Shown: positions 14,868 to 22,979 of the stretch, in pieces
Position numbering within the stretch: the first letter of the stretch is position 1
Layout of the letters: every line of letters starts with the position of its first letter
Assembly (NCBI RefSeq): GCF_026013365.1
Contig: NZ_JAPDOE010000011.1
Location: forward strand, 163,148-227,147
Origin: Paenibacillus sp. LS1
GTDB lineage: Bacteria > Bacillota > Bacilli > Paenibacillales > Paenibacillaceae
Direction: 5' to 3'
Length of the DNA stretch: 64,000 nt
Position numbers and translations under genes: made by a program
The notes under the pieces: generated by a model
What the model saw: only the letters and a program-made list of their open reading frames with translations
Told to the model about the DNA's origin: nothing
Databases searched by the model: none

Positions 14868-17246
14868 ATGATTAAAGCAACGGAAGATAATCAATATGTT
14901 GAACTGACAAGCCCGACAAGCTTACCGAAGGCATCCGGATTCCTTTGGAATGAAAAGATGATGATTCATGTGAATTGCCGGGGATACGCGGTGGCCCAAT
15001 TTATGCAGCCCGAACCTGCCAAATACTCGTATGCGCCCAACCTGGAAGCCAAGACGTTTATGCAGCCGGAGCAGCCATACTATGCCCACCATCCGGGACG
15101 GTTTATTTACATTAAAGATGAAGTAAGCGGCGAAATCTTCTCAGCCCCGTATGAACCGGTTCGCAAGCAAGCAGATAGCTATACGTTCGCTGTCGGTAAG
15201 CATGATATTCACTGGAAAGTGATTCAGAACGATATTTGCATCGAGATGTCCCTGCGTTTGCCGAAGGAAAATGTCATGGAGCTGTGGCGTGTGAAGGTAA
15301 GCAATCTGTCTTCGAGAAAACGCAAGCTGAGTATTTACCCGTATTATACGGTCGGCTATATGTCATGGATGAACCAGTCCGGTTCATATGTGGAAGATTT
15401 GCAGGGCATTGTCTGCTCGGCGGTTACGCCGTATCAGAAATATCAGGATTATAGCAAAATCAAAAACTACAGCGACAAAACCTATCTGCTTGCAGATCAC
15501 CAACCGACCGGCTGGGAAGTAAATCATGAGAACTTTGAAGGCGAAGGCGGACTTCATAATCCTTCTGCCCTTCAGTCGGAGACACTTGCTGGTGGAGATG
15601 CACGCTATGAGACACCGGTGGCTGTATTGCAATACAGAGTCGAATTGGAAGCAGGAGCGGAGCAGGCGTATCGATTCATCTTTGGCCCGGCTCATGATGA
15701 GACTGAGATTGAGGGCATTCGTCAGCATTATTTTGTGAAGCAGAATGAGGAAGGACAGGATGGGTTCACCGCAGCCGAGCAGGAGTATGCTGGTTATATT
15801 GCGGAAGGGCAAGGGAACATCCAGATTGAGACACCGGACAGCTGGCTAGATAATGTCGTGAATCACTGGTTACCTCGCCAGATGTACTATCATGGCAAAA
15901 CGAATCGTCTGACAACCGATCCGCAGACGCGGAATTATTTGCAAGACAACATGGGAATGAGTTACATTCAGCCGCAGATTGGGCGGGCTGCGTTCTTGAC
16001 GGCCTTGTCTCAACAGCATATAAGCGGTGCGATGCCAGACGGCATTATTTTGCACCCGGACGCAGAACTGAAATATATTAACCAGGTTCCTCATACCGAC
16101 CACTGTATCTGGCTTCCGGTCTGTTTGAAGACCTATTTGGATGAAACGAATGACTATAGCATTTTGGAGGAACAGGTTGCTTTTACAGACAGTGAACAAA
16201 AGGTTTCCGTACTGGAGCATATGAATCTTGCAATGCGCTGGTTGATCCATGAGCGTGATGCGCGTGGGTTGAACTATATCAATCAGGGTGACTGGTGTGA
16301 TCCGATGAACATGGTGGGGTACAAAGGCAAAGGCGTATCCGGCTGGCTGACCATTGCGTCGGCATATGCGTTCAATGTGTGGGCAGATATTGGTGAAGAG
16401 GCAGGGCATGCCGAGGTTACAGCGGAATTCCGTCAGGAAGCCAATCAGACCAATGCGGTAGCAAATGAGTATCTGTGGGATGGGGACTGGTATGCGCGCG
16501 GAATTACGGATGATAATGTTGTGTTTGGTGTAAGCCAAGACGTGGAAGGACGCATCTATATCAATCCTCAGAGCTGGGCACTTATGAGCGGTGCTGCGGA
16601 TCAGGAGAAACAGGAGAAGTTAATCCGTGCGGTAGAGGAGCAATTGGAGACGCCGTATGGTATCGAGAAACTCGCGCCGTCTTTCACCGCCATGCGGGAG
16701 GATGTAGGCCGTGTCACGCAGAAACATCCGGGAAGTGCGGAGAACGGTGCCGTGTACAATCATGCGGCGGCATTCTATATTTATGCATTGTACCTGGTGG
16801 GCGAGAAGGAGAAGGCGTATCGTCTGCTGCGTAAAATGATCCCGGGACCCGATGCCGAGGATATTCTCCAGCGGGGTCAGCTACCCGTATTTATCCCGAA
16901 TTATTATCGCGGAGCTTATCATCAATTCCCACGTACAGCCGGGCGTTCCAGTCACCTGTTCAACACCGGCACGGTGCCTTGGGTGTATCGCTGCCTGATC
17001 GACGGATTGTTTGGACTGCAAGGTCATGCACAAGGACTTCAAGTGCGTCCGCAGTTACCAGAAGATTGGAACGAGGCATCCGTTACGCGGTTGTTCCGCG
17101 GCGCTGAGCTGCATGTAAACATGAAGAAGGATGCATCTGTCCAGACAATTGAGGTGCATGTTGACGGCCAACGGATTGAAGGCGACATTATCAAGAACAT
17201 ACAAGCCGGCGTGAAATATGAGGTGCTGGTGAAGCTGCCATTGTAG
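14868..17246 (+). CDS. Glycoside hydrolase family 94 phosphorylase
   Basis: The 792-residue cytoplasmic protein has the GH94 layout: an N-terminal beta-sandwich with DRF/GRFIYIKD-type strands, a helical linker, an (alpha/alpha)6 barrel and a C-terminal jelly roll. The catalytic general acid is Asp 475 in QGDWCDPMN; the usual motif in cellobiose phosphorylases is DWND, so Cys 477 replaces Asn. A substrate loop reads IILHPDAELKYINQVPHTDH. The length and the DWCDPMN motif recall cellobionic-acid phosphorylases more than cellobiose phosphorylases, but I hold this loosely. The enzyme would cleave a beta-glucoside with phosphate to glucose 1-phosphate. GAGG lies 7 bases before the ATG at 14868. No sugar transporter is adjacent. 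Confidence 0.82.
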   Translation: MIKATEDNQYVELTSPTSLPKASGFLWNEKMMIHVNCRGYAVAQFMQPEPAKYSYAPNLEAKTFMQPEQPYYAHHPGRFIYIKDEVSGEIFSAPYEPVRKQADSYTFAVGKHDIHWKVIQNDICIEMSLRLPKENVMELWRVKVSNLSSRKRKLSIYPYYTVGYMSWMNQSGSYVEDLQGIVCSAVTPYQKYQDYSKIKNYSDKTYLLADHQPTGWEVNHENFEGEGGLHNPSALQSETLAGGDARYETPVAVLQYRVELEAGAEQAYRFIFGPAHDETEIEGIRQHYFVKQNEEGQDGFTAAEQEYAGYIAEGQGNIQIETPDSWLDNVVNHWLPRQMYYHGKTNRLTTDPQTRNYLQDNMGMSYIQPQIGRAAFLTALSQQHISGAMPDGIILHPDAELKYINQVPHTDHCIWLPVCLKTYLDETNDYSILEEQVAFTDSEQKVSVLEHMNLAMRWLIHERDARGLNYINQGDWCDPMNMVGYKGKGVSGWLTIASAYAFNVWADIGEEAGHAEVTAEFRQEANQTNAVANEYLWDGDWYARGITDDNVVFGVSQDVEGRIYINPQSWALMSGAADQEKQEKLIRAVEEQLETPYGIEKLAPSFTAMREDVGRVTQKHPGSAENGAVYNHAAAFYIYALYLVGEKEKAYRLLRKMIPGPDAEDILQRGQLPVFIPNYYRGAYHQFPRTAGRSSHLFNTGTVPWVYRCLIDGLFGLQGHAQGLQVRPQLPEDWNEASVTRLFRGAELHVNMKKDASVQTIEVHVDGQRIEGDIIKNIQAGVKYEVLVKLPL

Positions 17247-17307
17247 AAAGAGTACGGAGTAGCTGATAAACGGTGTGAAGAGTTTTGGACAATCACGAAG
17301 AAAAATT

Positions 17308-17344
17308 AAAAACTGCCTTTCCTTCATAGGAGGAGGGCAGTTTT
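17308..17344 (+). terminator. Rho-independent terminator after the GH94 gene
   Basis: AAAACTGCCt and the complementary aGGGCAGTTTT enclose a short loop 60 bases past the stop codon, with T-rich sequence after it. Confidence 0.85.
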
Positions 17345-17431
17345 GCTTTCAAGATGTTGTTTTGAACTAATCTGTTTGTCAGACTGAATATGATAAAAGA
17401 ATCCACAAGCTAAGCTTGATTAGCAAACACT

Positions 17432-18187
17432 CTATTCTTTGACTCTGTACCAATAGCTATATATCTCCGAATAACCCAGCTTGGCGTAAAGTTTCAAGGC
17501 AGGTGCATTATTCGCAACCACTTGCAGGTAACTGGATGTAGCACCTTGTTTTTTTGCCCAATGCAGGAGATGCAAGATCATCTGTTCAGCAAGTCCCCGA
17601 TTCCGGAAGTTAGCGTCTGTTATGATGTCATACAATCCAATGTAGCCACGTTCGATGACACCAAACCCACAAGCGACAACTTGCCCGTCAATCAACAGCG
17701 AGATGAAACCTACCTTTGTCCGGATATTGTCCAACATTAATTCTGTCGTTTCCCGTTGCAGATCATTCACCTGATTTAGCCTGCAAAAATGATCCAGCCA
17801 CGCTGTGGTCAACTGTTCGTCGATCTGTACAGCCTGGTGTGCAGGCTCTTTGATCTCTTCCAGGCTCCTGATCTGGATACGAGTCAGATCCACAACAGTA
17901 TACCCTTTGTCTTGCAAAAGTTGGTCGAGATGATCCGGATGAATAAACGGTGTGATCTTAAATATGGTACTTAACTGATTGGAAGCATAGATGCGCTCAC
18001 ATTCCTCAATCTTTTTATGCACATCCAGAGTGGAGTCGTAGATAGGTTGAACGGAGTTGGCACGTTTGGTATATCCTTTGGCAAAACGCAGTACCCAACC
18101 GTCATATAATAAGGTGGACAAGGGTTGCCAGTGGTTAAGCGATAGTTCTTCAATGGTTTTGTGTTCTGAATCTATAGTATGCGTCAT
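17432..18187 (-). CDS. GNAT-family N-acetyltransferase
   Basis: The 251-residue protein carries one GNAT domain in its C-terminal half: VVACGFGVIERGYIGLYDI (strands 4-5), the acetyl-CoA pyrophosphate loop FRNRGLAEQMILHLLHWAKKQG, then YLQVVANNAPALKLYAKLGY. The N-terminal 110 residues form a divergent second GNAT-like half, as in two-domain family members. The ATG at 18187 has GGAGG six bases upstream; the TTG two codons earlier lies too close to it. The acceptor substrate cannot be inferred, and neighbours give no hint. Confidence 0.88.
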   Translation of the reverse strand: MTHTIDSEHKTIEELSLNHWQPLSTLLYDGWVLRFAKGYTKRANSVQPIYDSTLDVHKKIEECERIYASNQLSTIFKITPFIHPDHLDQLLQDKGYTVVDLTRIQIRSLEEIKEPAHQAVQIDEQLTTAWLDHFCRLNQVNDLQRETTELMLDNIRTKVGFISLLIDGQVVACGFGVIERGYIGLYDIITDANFRNRGLAEQMILHLLHWAKKQGATSSYLQVVANNAPALKLYAKLGYSEIYSYWYRVKE

Positions 18188-18340
18188 AACCAACCTCCGA
18201 TTTCATAATTAAATAATAATACATAATAATGTATAAAAATACAATGCAAACATAAATATCGTCGAACAGTATGCATTATGGTTGGAGATGGTATACAATT
18301 TGATTTGGTTGAACGAATAACTTCAGAAGCGGAGCGCATT

Positions 18341-19003
18341 ATGTTAACTATAGAATTAAATAATCACAGCATTAACTGTCATATCGAGTACGGCAAACGT
18401 AAGAAAATTTCTATCACGATGGACTTGCCTTATATGGTAACGATCAAAGCACCCAATGGTACCAGTGAAGACATGATCCGGCAACTTGTAGAGCAGCATG
18501 GGGATGTGATTTTGAAGAAATCCGCTCTGATGCAGCGGGCTCTTGACGGTCCTCAAGCCAAGGAATACGAAGATGAGGGTAAGGGGAAGTTTTTGCTTTT
18601 TGGCAAGGAGCATGCACTGCATGACTTAATCCCTGTAGAGGGTCTGACAGAAGAAGAGCTGCGAGCGAATCTGAAGAAGTTTTATTTTGCCGAGTGTAAA
18701 CGTATGATTGGGGAGCGCATCGGACGCTATCAGCAAGAGTTGAAGGTGAAGCCGAAGTCAGTAGAGATCGTAGATTCTCCCACTAAGTGGGGCAGTTGTA
18801 GCTGGGACAAAAAGCTTACGTTCAATTATCGCCTGGCGATGGCGCCACTGGAAGTGATGGATTATGTCATCATTCATGAACTTTGCCATATTCACCACAT
18901 GAATCATGATCGCTCCTTCTGGCGACGGATCGGCAGCATCATGCCGGATTACAAAGCGAAAGAAGATTATCTGATGCGCAATGGTCGAGCCATGACGCTA
19001 TAA
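18341..19003 (+). CDS. YgjP-type (DUF45) zinc metallopeptidase-fold protein
   Basis: The 220-residue protein carries the YgjP/DUF45 signature: RKKISITMDLPYMVTIKAP at the N-terminus, WGSCSWDKKLTFNYRL, and the zinc motif HELCH at residues 179-183, followed by NHDRSFWRRIGSIMPDY. The family resembles M48/SprT peptidases. E. coli YgjP has been linked to nucleotide hydrolysis, so protease activity should not be assumed. A longer frame starts at 18278, but GGAG lies six bases before the ATG at 18341. The gene is monocistronic and ends at a bidirectional terminator. Confidence 0.85.
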   Translation: MLTIELNNHSINCHIEYGKRKKISITMDLPYMVTIKAPNGTSEDMIRQLVEQHGDVILKKSALMQRALDGPQAKEYEDEGKGKFLLFGKEHALHDLIPVEGLTEEELRANLKKFYFAECKRMIGERIGRYQQELKVKPKSVEIVDSPTKWGSCSWDKKLTFNYRLAMAPLEVMDYVIIHELCHIHHMNHDRSFWRRIGSIMPDYKAKEDYLMRNGRAMTL

Positions 19004-19057
19004 TTCTAAGCTTAAGCCTTCACTTGGATACGCCATATCTCTCTGATATCATTTGTA

Positions 19058-19104
19058 AATTCCGCGAAGTCTCACTGTTGCAGTGATCGGCTTCGCGGAA
19101 TTTT
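19058..19104. terminator. Bidirectional terminator between YgjP-like and dehydrogenase genes
   Basis: AATTCCGCGAAG pairs with CTTCGCGGAATT, with an inner CACTG/CAGTG stem. It lies between two convergent genes. Confidence 0.92.
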
Positions 19105-19118
19105 GTTGTGTCTGAATA

Positions 19119-20201
19119 TTAGGAATAAGATACTTGAACGCCGTATTGTTTGAAAAAATGAGTAACCGTATCCATATCCATTTGTTTATCAAACAGATGC
19201 TCAGGATAATAGATGTCTGGAACCATAGGCTCATCCGCAGGCATCAGCAGTATCTTCTCGGCTTGCACCGCAGCGCCGAGTGCAGTCATGTGGGTCTGAC
19301 CGAGTGGGTCAGAGACCGTCATCGTTCGTTCAACCTGGTTCCCTTTCGCATCCAGTCCTTTCAGTTGAATGACGAGATGATGTGCACTCCCAGTTCCTGG
19401 ATTATAGAGCAACTTTCGCCGGAATGGCTTGAAACGTTCACCGCTGATCATCTTCCATACTCCAGTTTTAACCAGTCCCGTGAGTGCATAGGTAGATACT
19501 TTACTATCGAATGCAATGCGGAAGCTGGTTGAATCAATATGACTGGTATGAGGTAATGTGACGTGATCGGGTGTATCCAATCTGTAACATGGGGTCGTAT
19601 ACCCGTTCGGGAAATGAACTTTGATCGGATCTGTCATGGGATAGACGAGTCGATGTGTATTGGATTCGGTTATCTGAAAAGGAATACTCATCCGGTCCAT
19701 GAAGGCTGCCGAATCAGGGCCGGCCTTATCCCGCAGCGACCATAGGGCATGAATGTTTACTTCGACATGTTGCAGAGAGTTAGAAAGTATCATGGCAAAG
19801 AGTGACGCCGTTCCTGCCATCCATCCAGAGGACAGCACTACCGGAGCATGAAGCTCTTCCTGCTCTATTGTCCGGATCGCTTGATTGAACACCTCAGTCC
19901 AGCGTGTTATATCGATGAGGGGAATTTTTCTCCGTACGGCCGACACCAGTAACCGATCATCCAGATCGTTCACTGCATTAATGATTAATGATATATGTTC
20001 TCCTGCGTGAATCAGTGGATCGTCTGCATTGGTATCAACAACAACCGTGTGGACACGATTGGATGGAAAAGGGGCTGCTTTACCGGCAGAACGACCTCCC
20101 AGTACCAATTCCAGATCAGGATGCCTGTCATGCAAAATGCGGGCAAGCTGTGCACCTACAGCACCATAACCTCCAGCGATAAGAACTCTTTTTCTATTCA
20201 T
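19119..20201 (-). CDS. Saccharopine-dehydrogenase-like NAD(P)-binding oxidoreductase
   Basis: The 360-residue protein starts with a Rossmann motif, VLIAGGYGAVGAQLARIL, followed by GGRSAGKA and LIINAVND. This is the arrangement of the saccharopine-dehydrogenase/trans-acting enoyl-reductase NAD(P)-binding superfamily. The C-terminal half has no motif I can assign to a reaction. GGAGG lies 8 bases before the ATG. The gene lies 99 bases downstream of an ArsR regulator in the same orientation, and the gap contains a dyad like the one in front of the regulator. The pair therefore seems to be one regulated module. The inducer and substrate are unknown. Confidence 0.75.
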   Translation of the reverse strand: MNRKRVLIAGGYGAVGAQLARILHDRHPDLELVLGGRSAGKAAPFPSNRVHTVVVDTNADDPLIHAGEHISLIINAVNDLDDRLLVSAVRRKIPLIDITRWTEVFNQAIRTIEQEELHAPVVLSSGWMAGTASLFAMILSNSLQHVEVNIHALWSLRDKAGPDSAAFMDRMSIPFQITESNTHRLVYPMTDPIKVHFPNGYTTPCYRLDTPDHVTLPHTSHIDSTSFRIAFDSKVSTYALTGLVKTGVWKMISGERFKPFRRKLLYNPGTGSAHHLVIQLKGLDAKGNQVERTMTVSDPLGQTHMTALGAAVQAEKILLMPADEPMVPDIYYPEHLFDKQMDMDTVTHFFKQYGVQVSYS

Positions 20202-20235
20202 TCGATAAACCTCCGTTAATATGTTTATGTACTTA

Positions 20236-20257
20236 TATGTTTAAACTATTGAACATA
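20236..20257. promoter_or_regulatory. Dyad operator candidate between arsR-type gene and dehydrogenase gene
   Basis: TATGTTTAA and TTGAACATA form a 9-bp inverted repeat with a 4-bp spacer and one mismatch. It lies 35 bases upstream of the dehydrogenase start and shares the ATGTTTAA half-site and 4-bp spacing with the dyad upstream of the ArsR gene. Confidence 0.6.
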
Positions 20258-20300
20258 ATAGAGTGAAGAAAAGGAATGCGGTTCACCAGCGCGGTATGCG

Positions 20301-20621
20301 CTAGCTCTGACATTCCACTTCTACGAGATGAACGAGCTGTTTCAGTAATTCGATCGCATCGTTGAACTCCAGCTTGTAATACATCTCTGTACCTTTTTTC
20401 TGAACCGATAACAGCCCGGATTGACGTAATATTTTCAAGTGATGAGAGACCGTAGGGCGTGACATGGGGACATGCTCTGCAATCTGCGATACGTTCATGC
20501 TCTCTTGATCAATGAGCAGCGATATGATTCGCTGGCGAACGGGGTCTCCCAAACCTTGAAGATAAGGACTTAGATTCTCGAAAATATCAATAACTTTTTG
20601 GTTACCCATCGACTCGTTCAT
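20301..20621 (-). CDS. ArsR-family winged-helix repressor
   Basis: The 106-residue protein is a typical ArsR/SmtB repressor: LGDPVRQRIISLL, MNVSQIAEHVPMSRPTVSHHLKILRQSGLL (recognition helix TVSHHLKIL) and a beta-wing KKGTEMYYKL. The classical ELCVC metal site on helix 3 is absent, so a metal inducer is not indicated, though Cys near the C-terminus (VECQS) could sense thiol-reactive compounds. GGAGTGAGCC precedes the ATG. A dyad operator lies 17 bases upstream of the start and a second one lies before the downstream dehydrogenase gene. Confidence 0.9.
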   Translation of the reverse strand: MNESMGNQKVIDIFENLSPYLQGLGDPVRQRIISLLIDQESMNVSQIAEHVPMSRPTVSHHLKILRQSGLLSVQKKGTEMYYKLEFNDAIELLKQLVHLVEVECQS

Positions 20622-20637
20622 GGCTCACTCCGTTATA

Positions 20638-20657
20638 ATGTTTAATTGTTTAAACGT
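20638..20657. promoter_or_regulatory. Dyad operator candidate upstream of the ArsR-type gene
   Basis: The core GTTTAATTGTTTAAAC (20640-20655) is a perfect 6-bp inverted repeat with a 4-bp spacer, and the outer bases extend it to ATGTTTAA/TTAAACGT. It is positioned where an ArsR repressor would autoregulate. Confidence 0.65.
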
Positions 20658-20805
20658 ATTATAAGGCTTAGTTCACTTAAAAATCAAATATAACATTGCA
20701 AGTTGCAGGAAAATAGCTGTTCCGCTTGTCCATTTGAAGTACAATATAAGCAAATATGACCGTACCACGAATCCATTGATGTATCCGTGGTGGAAGGAGT
20801 CCCAG

Positions 20806-21204
20806 ATGGCTGAGAGTAACCATTATTCGGTGCTGGTAGATGAATATATCTCGGAGTTTGCACCCGATGTACAGGTGAGATTACAGGCAATAAGACAGAT
20901 TATTCGTGAAGCGGCTCCGAACGCCGAAGAGAAGATCAGTTACAAGATGCCGACGTATGCACAGCATGGGAATCTGGTTCATTTTGCCGCATACCAGCAT
21001 CATATTGGGTTTTACCCTGCTCCCAGAGGAATTCAAGCTTTCCAGGAGGAACTCTCCAAGTATAAAGGGGGAAAGGGGTCAGTCCAGTTTCCGCTGGATC
21101 AGCCATTGCCCGAGGATCTCATCCGCCGGATCGTGGAGTATCGTGTGAAAGAAAATGTGGAGATCGCGCTGGAAAAGAAACGCAAAAAGGGAGCACCGAA
21201 GTAG
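20806..21204 (+). CDS. DUF1801 protein (YdhG/iron-chaperone-like fold)
   Basis: The 132-residue protein matches the DUF1801 pattern: VDEYISEFAPDVQVRLQAIRQIIREAAPNAEEKISYKMPTY, HHIGFYPAP and KGSVQFPLDQPLP. Structures of this family show a frataxin-like fold, and iron-chaperone roles have been suggested only by fold. The frame is open further upstream, but AAGGAG lies six bases before the ATG at 20806. It is a single-gene unit ending at a bidirectional terminator. Confidence 0.85.
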   Translation: MAESNHYSVLVDEYISEFAPDVQVRLQAIRQIIREAAPNAEEKISYKMPTYAQHGNLVHFAAYQHHIGFYPAPRGIQAFQEELSKYKGGKGSVQFPLDQPLPEDLIRRIVEYRVKENVEIALEKKRKKGAPK

Positions 21205-21241
21205 CAAAACTCGTATTATAACCAAAGCTCATATCATACCA

Positions 21242-21277
21242 AAAAACAGTCGGATGCTTATGCATTCCGACTGTTTT
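21242..21277. terminator. Bidirectional terminator between DUF1801 and CAP genes
   Basis: AAAAACAGTCGGA pairs with TCCGACTGTTTTT around a 10-base loop. Both sides have the runs needed for use from either direction. Confidence 0.92.
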
Positions 21278-21352
21278 TGTTTTTAGATTCTAGGTTCTAC
21301 TCTGGTCGTACTTCATTTTACTTTAGTTTCTTCCTAGTCTCTTGCTTCGCGT

Positions 21353-22804
21353 CTATTCAAAGTAATACGTAACGTCTGAATGACTTGCTGTAGGAATCAA
21401 ATACATAAAGCTTGGGTCCACTTGCAAGTAGATGGTCAGGTCGGACACGCCCAGATTAGGGACAGTCAGACTGAACCGACCGTTAGCGTCCAGCTTCACC
21501 GTTTCAGTGCGAATATGTTTTTCGTCAGGTGAAGGACCGTGGATCTGGAATGAGAATGTCTTGCCTGCATAAGCAGTGAGTGTTCCCCGTACTTTCAGCG
21601 TACGATCCGCCGTATATTCGAACTGCATCAGATGATTATCCAAGTAATCCTCGTTCCCGGTATCCGGTTCTTGCGGCTCTGTTCCAGGGTCTTGTGGTTC
21701 TGTCCCAGGATTCTGTGGATCGGTTACAGGTTCTTGTGAAGGATTGCTAACCGAGAAGAAACGTGTCTGATATGAAATTTCTGCTTTGGACCCGTCTTTC
21801 TTTTTCAAACCGGTAATGCGAACGTTGAACGTATCGCCTGCCTTCAGGGATTTCAAGTTATCCGGGCGGAAAATGACAGCATAGTTATATCCATAACCAT
21901 CGGTATTTACATTGAAAAATGCCTTTGCAGGATCACTGCTAACCGGAGTTTTCGCTCCTAATACCCAAGTCTTCTGATCCGATGAACGCACGATCTCCAC
22001 CTGTACCTCCGAATTGGAGGGCTTCGCGAAGACGTCCGGATTCAGCTGTGCAGACCAAGCTTGTGACACATTGAATGCCTCAATCGGGAATGCCCCTTTG
22101 TTAGGATACAAGTTGTAATTGTAATTAAGTTTTCCTGAACGGCTCGTATCCATCACTTGCATGGTGCTGAAATGGCTTGCATAGTTTTTGTTGTCCCGGG
22201 ATGCAATCCCGAAACCGACTTTCTTCAGCTGCGGACTCAAAATCCAGCGGCGATGGCCGAGTGCAGCAATGTTGCTGGCATCCGAATCATCCATATAAGC
22301 TTCAACGCTTTTGACTGCAAGGTTTCCTTGAGCACCATAGGAAGCGTACAGGTTGGAGCTGGAAGTCGACTTGGCTCCCAGATCAAAAAAGTCTTTCGCC
22401 ATATCTGCCGGACGAGCCGGGAAGTGAGTCAATTCTCCGGTAGACACAACGACCGCTCCATGTTGGGCTTGACGATTGAGTGCAGCGTCCAGAACGAGAT
22501 CTCCATCCAGACCGGAGAGATAGCGATAGAAGTTGGCTGCACCTAGAGCCTGCTCTAATGTGGAATCACTTACTACACCAGCGACGTAAGGTGCCTTGGT
22601 CGAAGGATTCTGAGTGAATGTGGCAGTTTGATCCTTGCCACTCATCCATTGCGTCCATTTCTGACTGATTTCTTGCTCACTTCGCTCAGGCAGAAGACTG
22701 TCGACAGAGGCTGCAGTGATCTGCTGAGTCCCCAGCAGCATGAATAACAGGCCTGCCAGAGGAAGAGAGAGTAACGAGCGGATGTACCTTTTTTGAATAA
22801 ACAT
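21353..22804 (-). CDS. Secreted CAP-domain (SCP/PR1-like) protein
   Basis: The 483-residue protein has a Sec signal peptide (cleavage expected after ITAA near residue 32). A CAP domain follows (about 85-250) with RQAQHGAVVVSTGELTHFP and the family box ALGHRRWILSP. After it come a beta-rich domain, a Pro/Glu/Thr linker with PGTEPQDPGTEPQEP repeats (about 365-390), and a C-terminal beta domain. Bacterial CAP proteins of this type are extracytoplasmic; functions are mostly unknown. AAGGAG precedes the ATG. A closely related but longer paralogue with SLH domains lies at 42619-44859, on the other side of the NRPS operon. This copy lacks SLH domains and is probably released. Confidence 0.85.
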   Translation of the reverse strand: MFIQKRYIRSLLSLPLAGLLFMLLGTQQITAASVDSLLPERSEQEISQKWTQWMSGKDQTATFTQNPSTKAPYVAGVVSDSTLEQALGAANFYRYLSGLDGDLVLDAALNRQAQHGAVVVSTGELTHFPARPADMAKDFFDLGAKSTSSSNLYASYGAQGNLAVKSVEAYMDDSDASNIAALGHRRWILSPQLKKVGFGIASRDNKNYASHFSTMQVMDTSRSGKLNYNYNLYPNKGAFPIEAFNVSQAWSAQLNPDVFAKPSNSEVQVEIVRSSDQKTWVLGAKTPVSSDPAKAFFNVNTDGYGYNYAVIFRPDNLKSLKAGDTFNVRITGLKKKDGSKAEISYQTRFFSVSNPSQEPVTDPQNPGTEPQDPGTEPQEPDTGNEDYLDNHLMQFEYTADRTLKVRGTLTAYAGKTFSFQIHGPSPDEKHIRTETVKLDANGRFSLTVPNLGVSDLTIYLQVDPSFMYLIPTASHSDVTYYFE

Positions 22805-22979
22805 GTTCTAATCTCCTTCTAGTATAAAATGATAATATTATGTATCCGATGTATATTATCGACATTAGAGGGATAATTCGTTAGTTTTATGAATGAAATT
22901 GTTTGTTCGAATTCAGCGATTTTTCAGCCAGAGCCATTATAATACTCACGGAATCCTGTATTCGAAAAGGAGTTTTGGC

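Noticed and set aside
21650..21740. Short tandem repeat as a possible CRISPR or minisatellite
   Set aside because: The repeat encodes the Pro/Glu/Thr linker of the CAP protein; there are no spacers. No CRISPR array was seen anywhere in the window.
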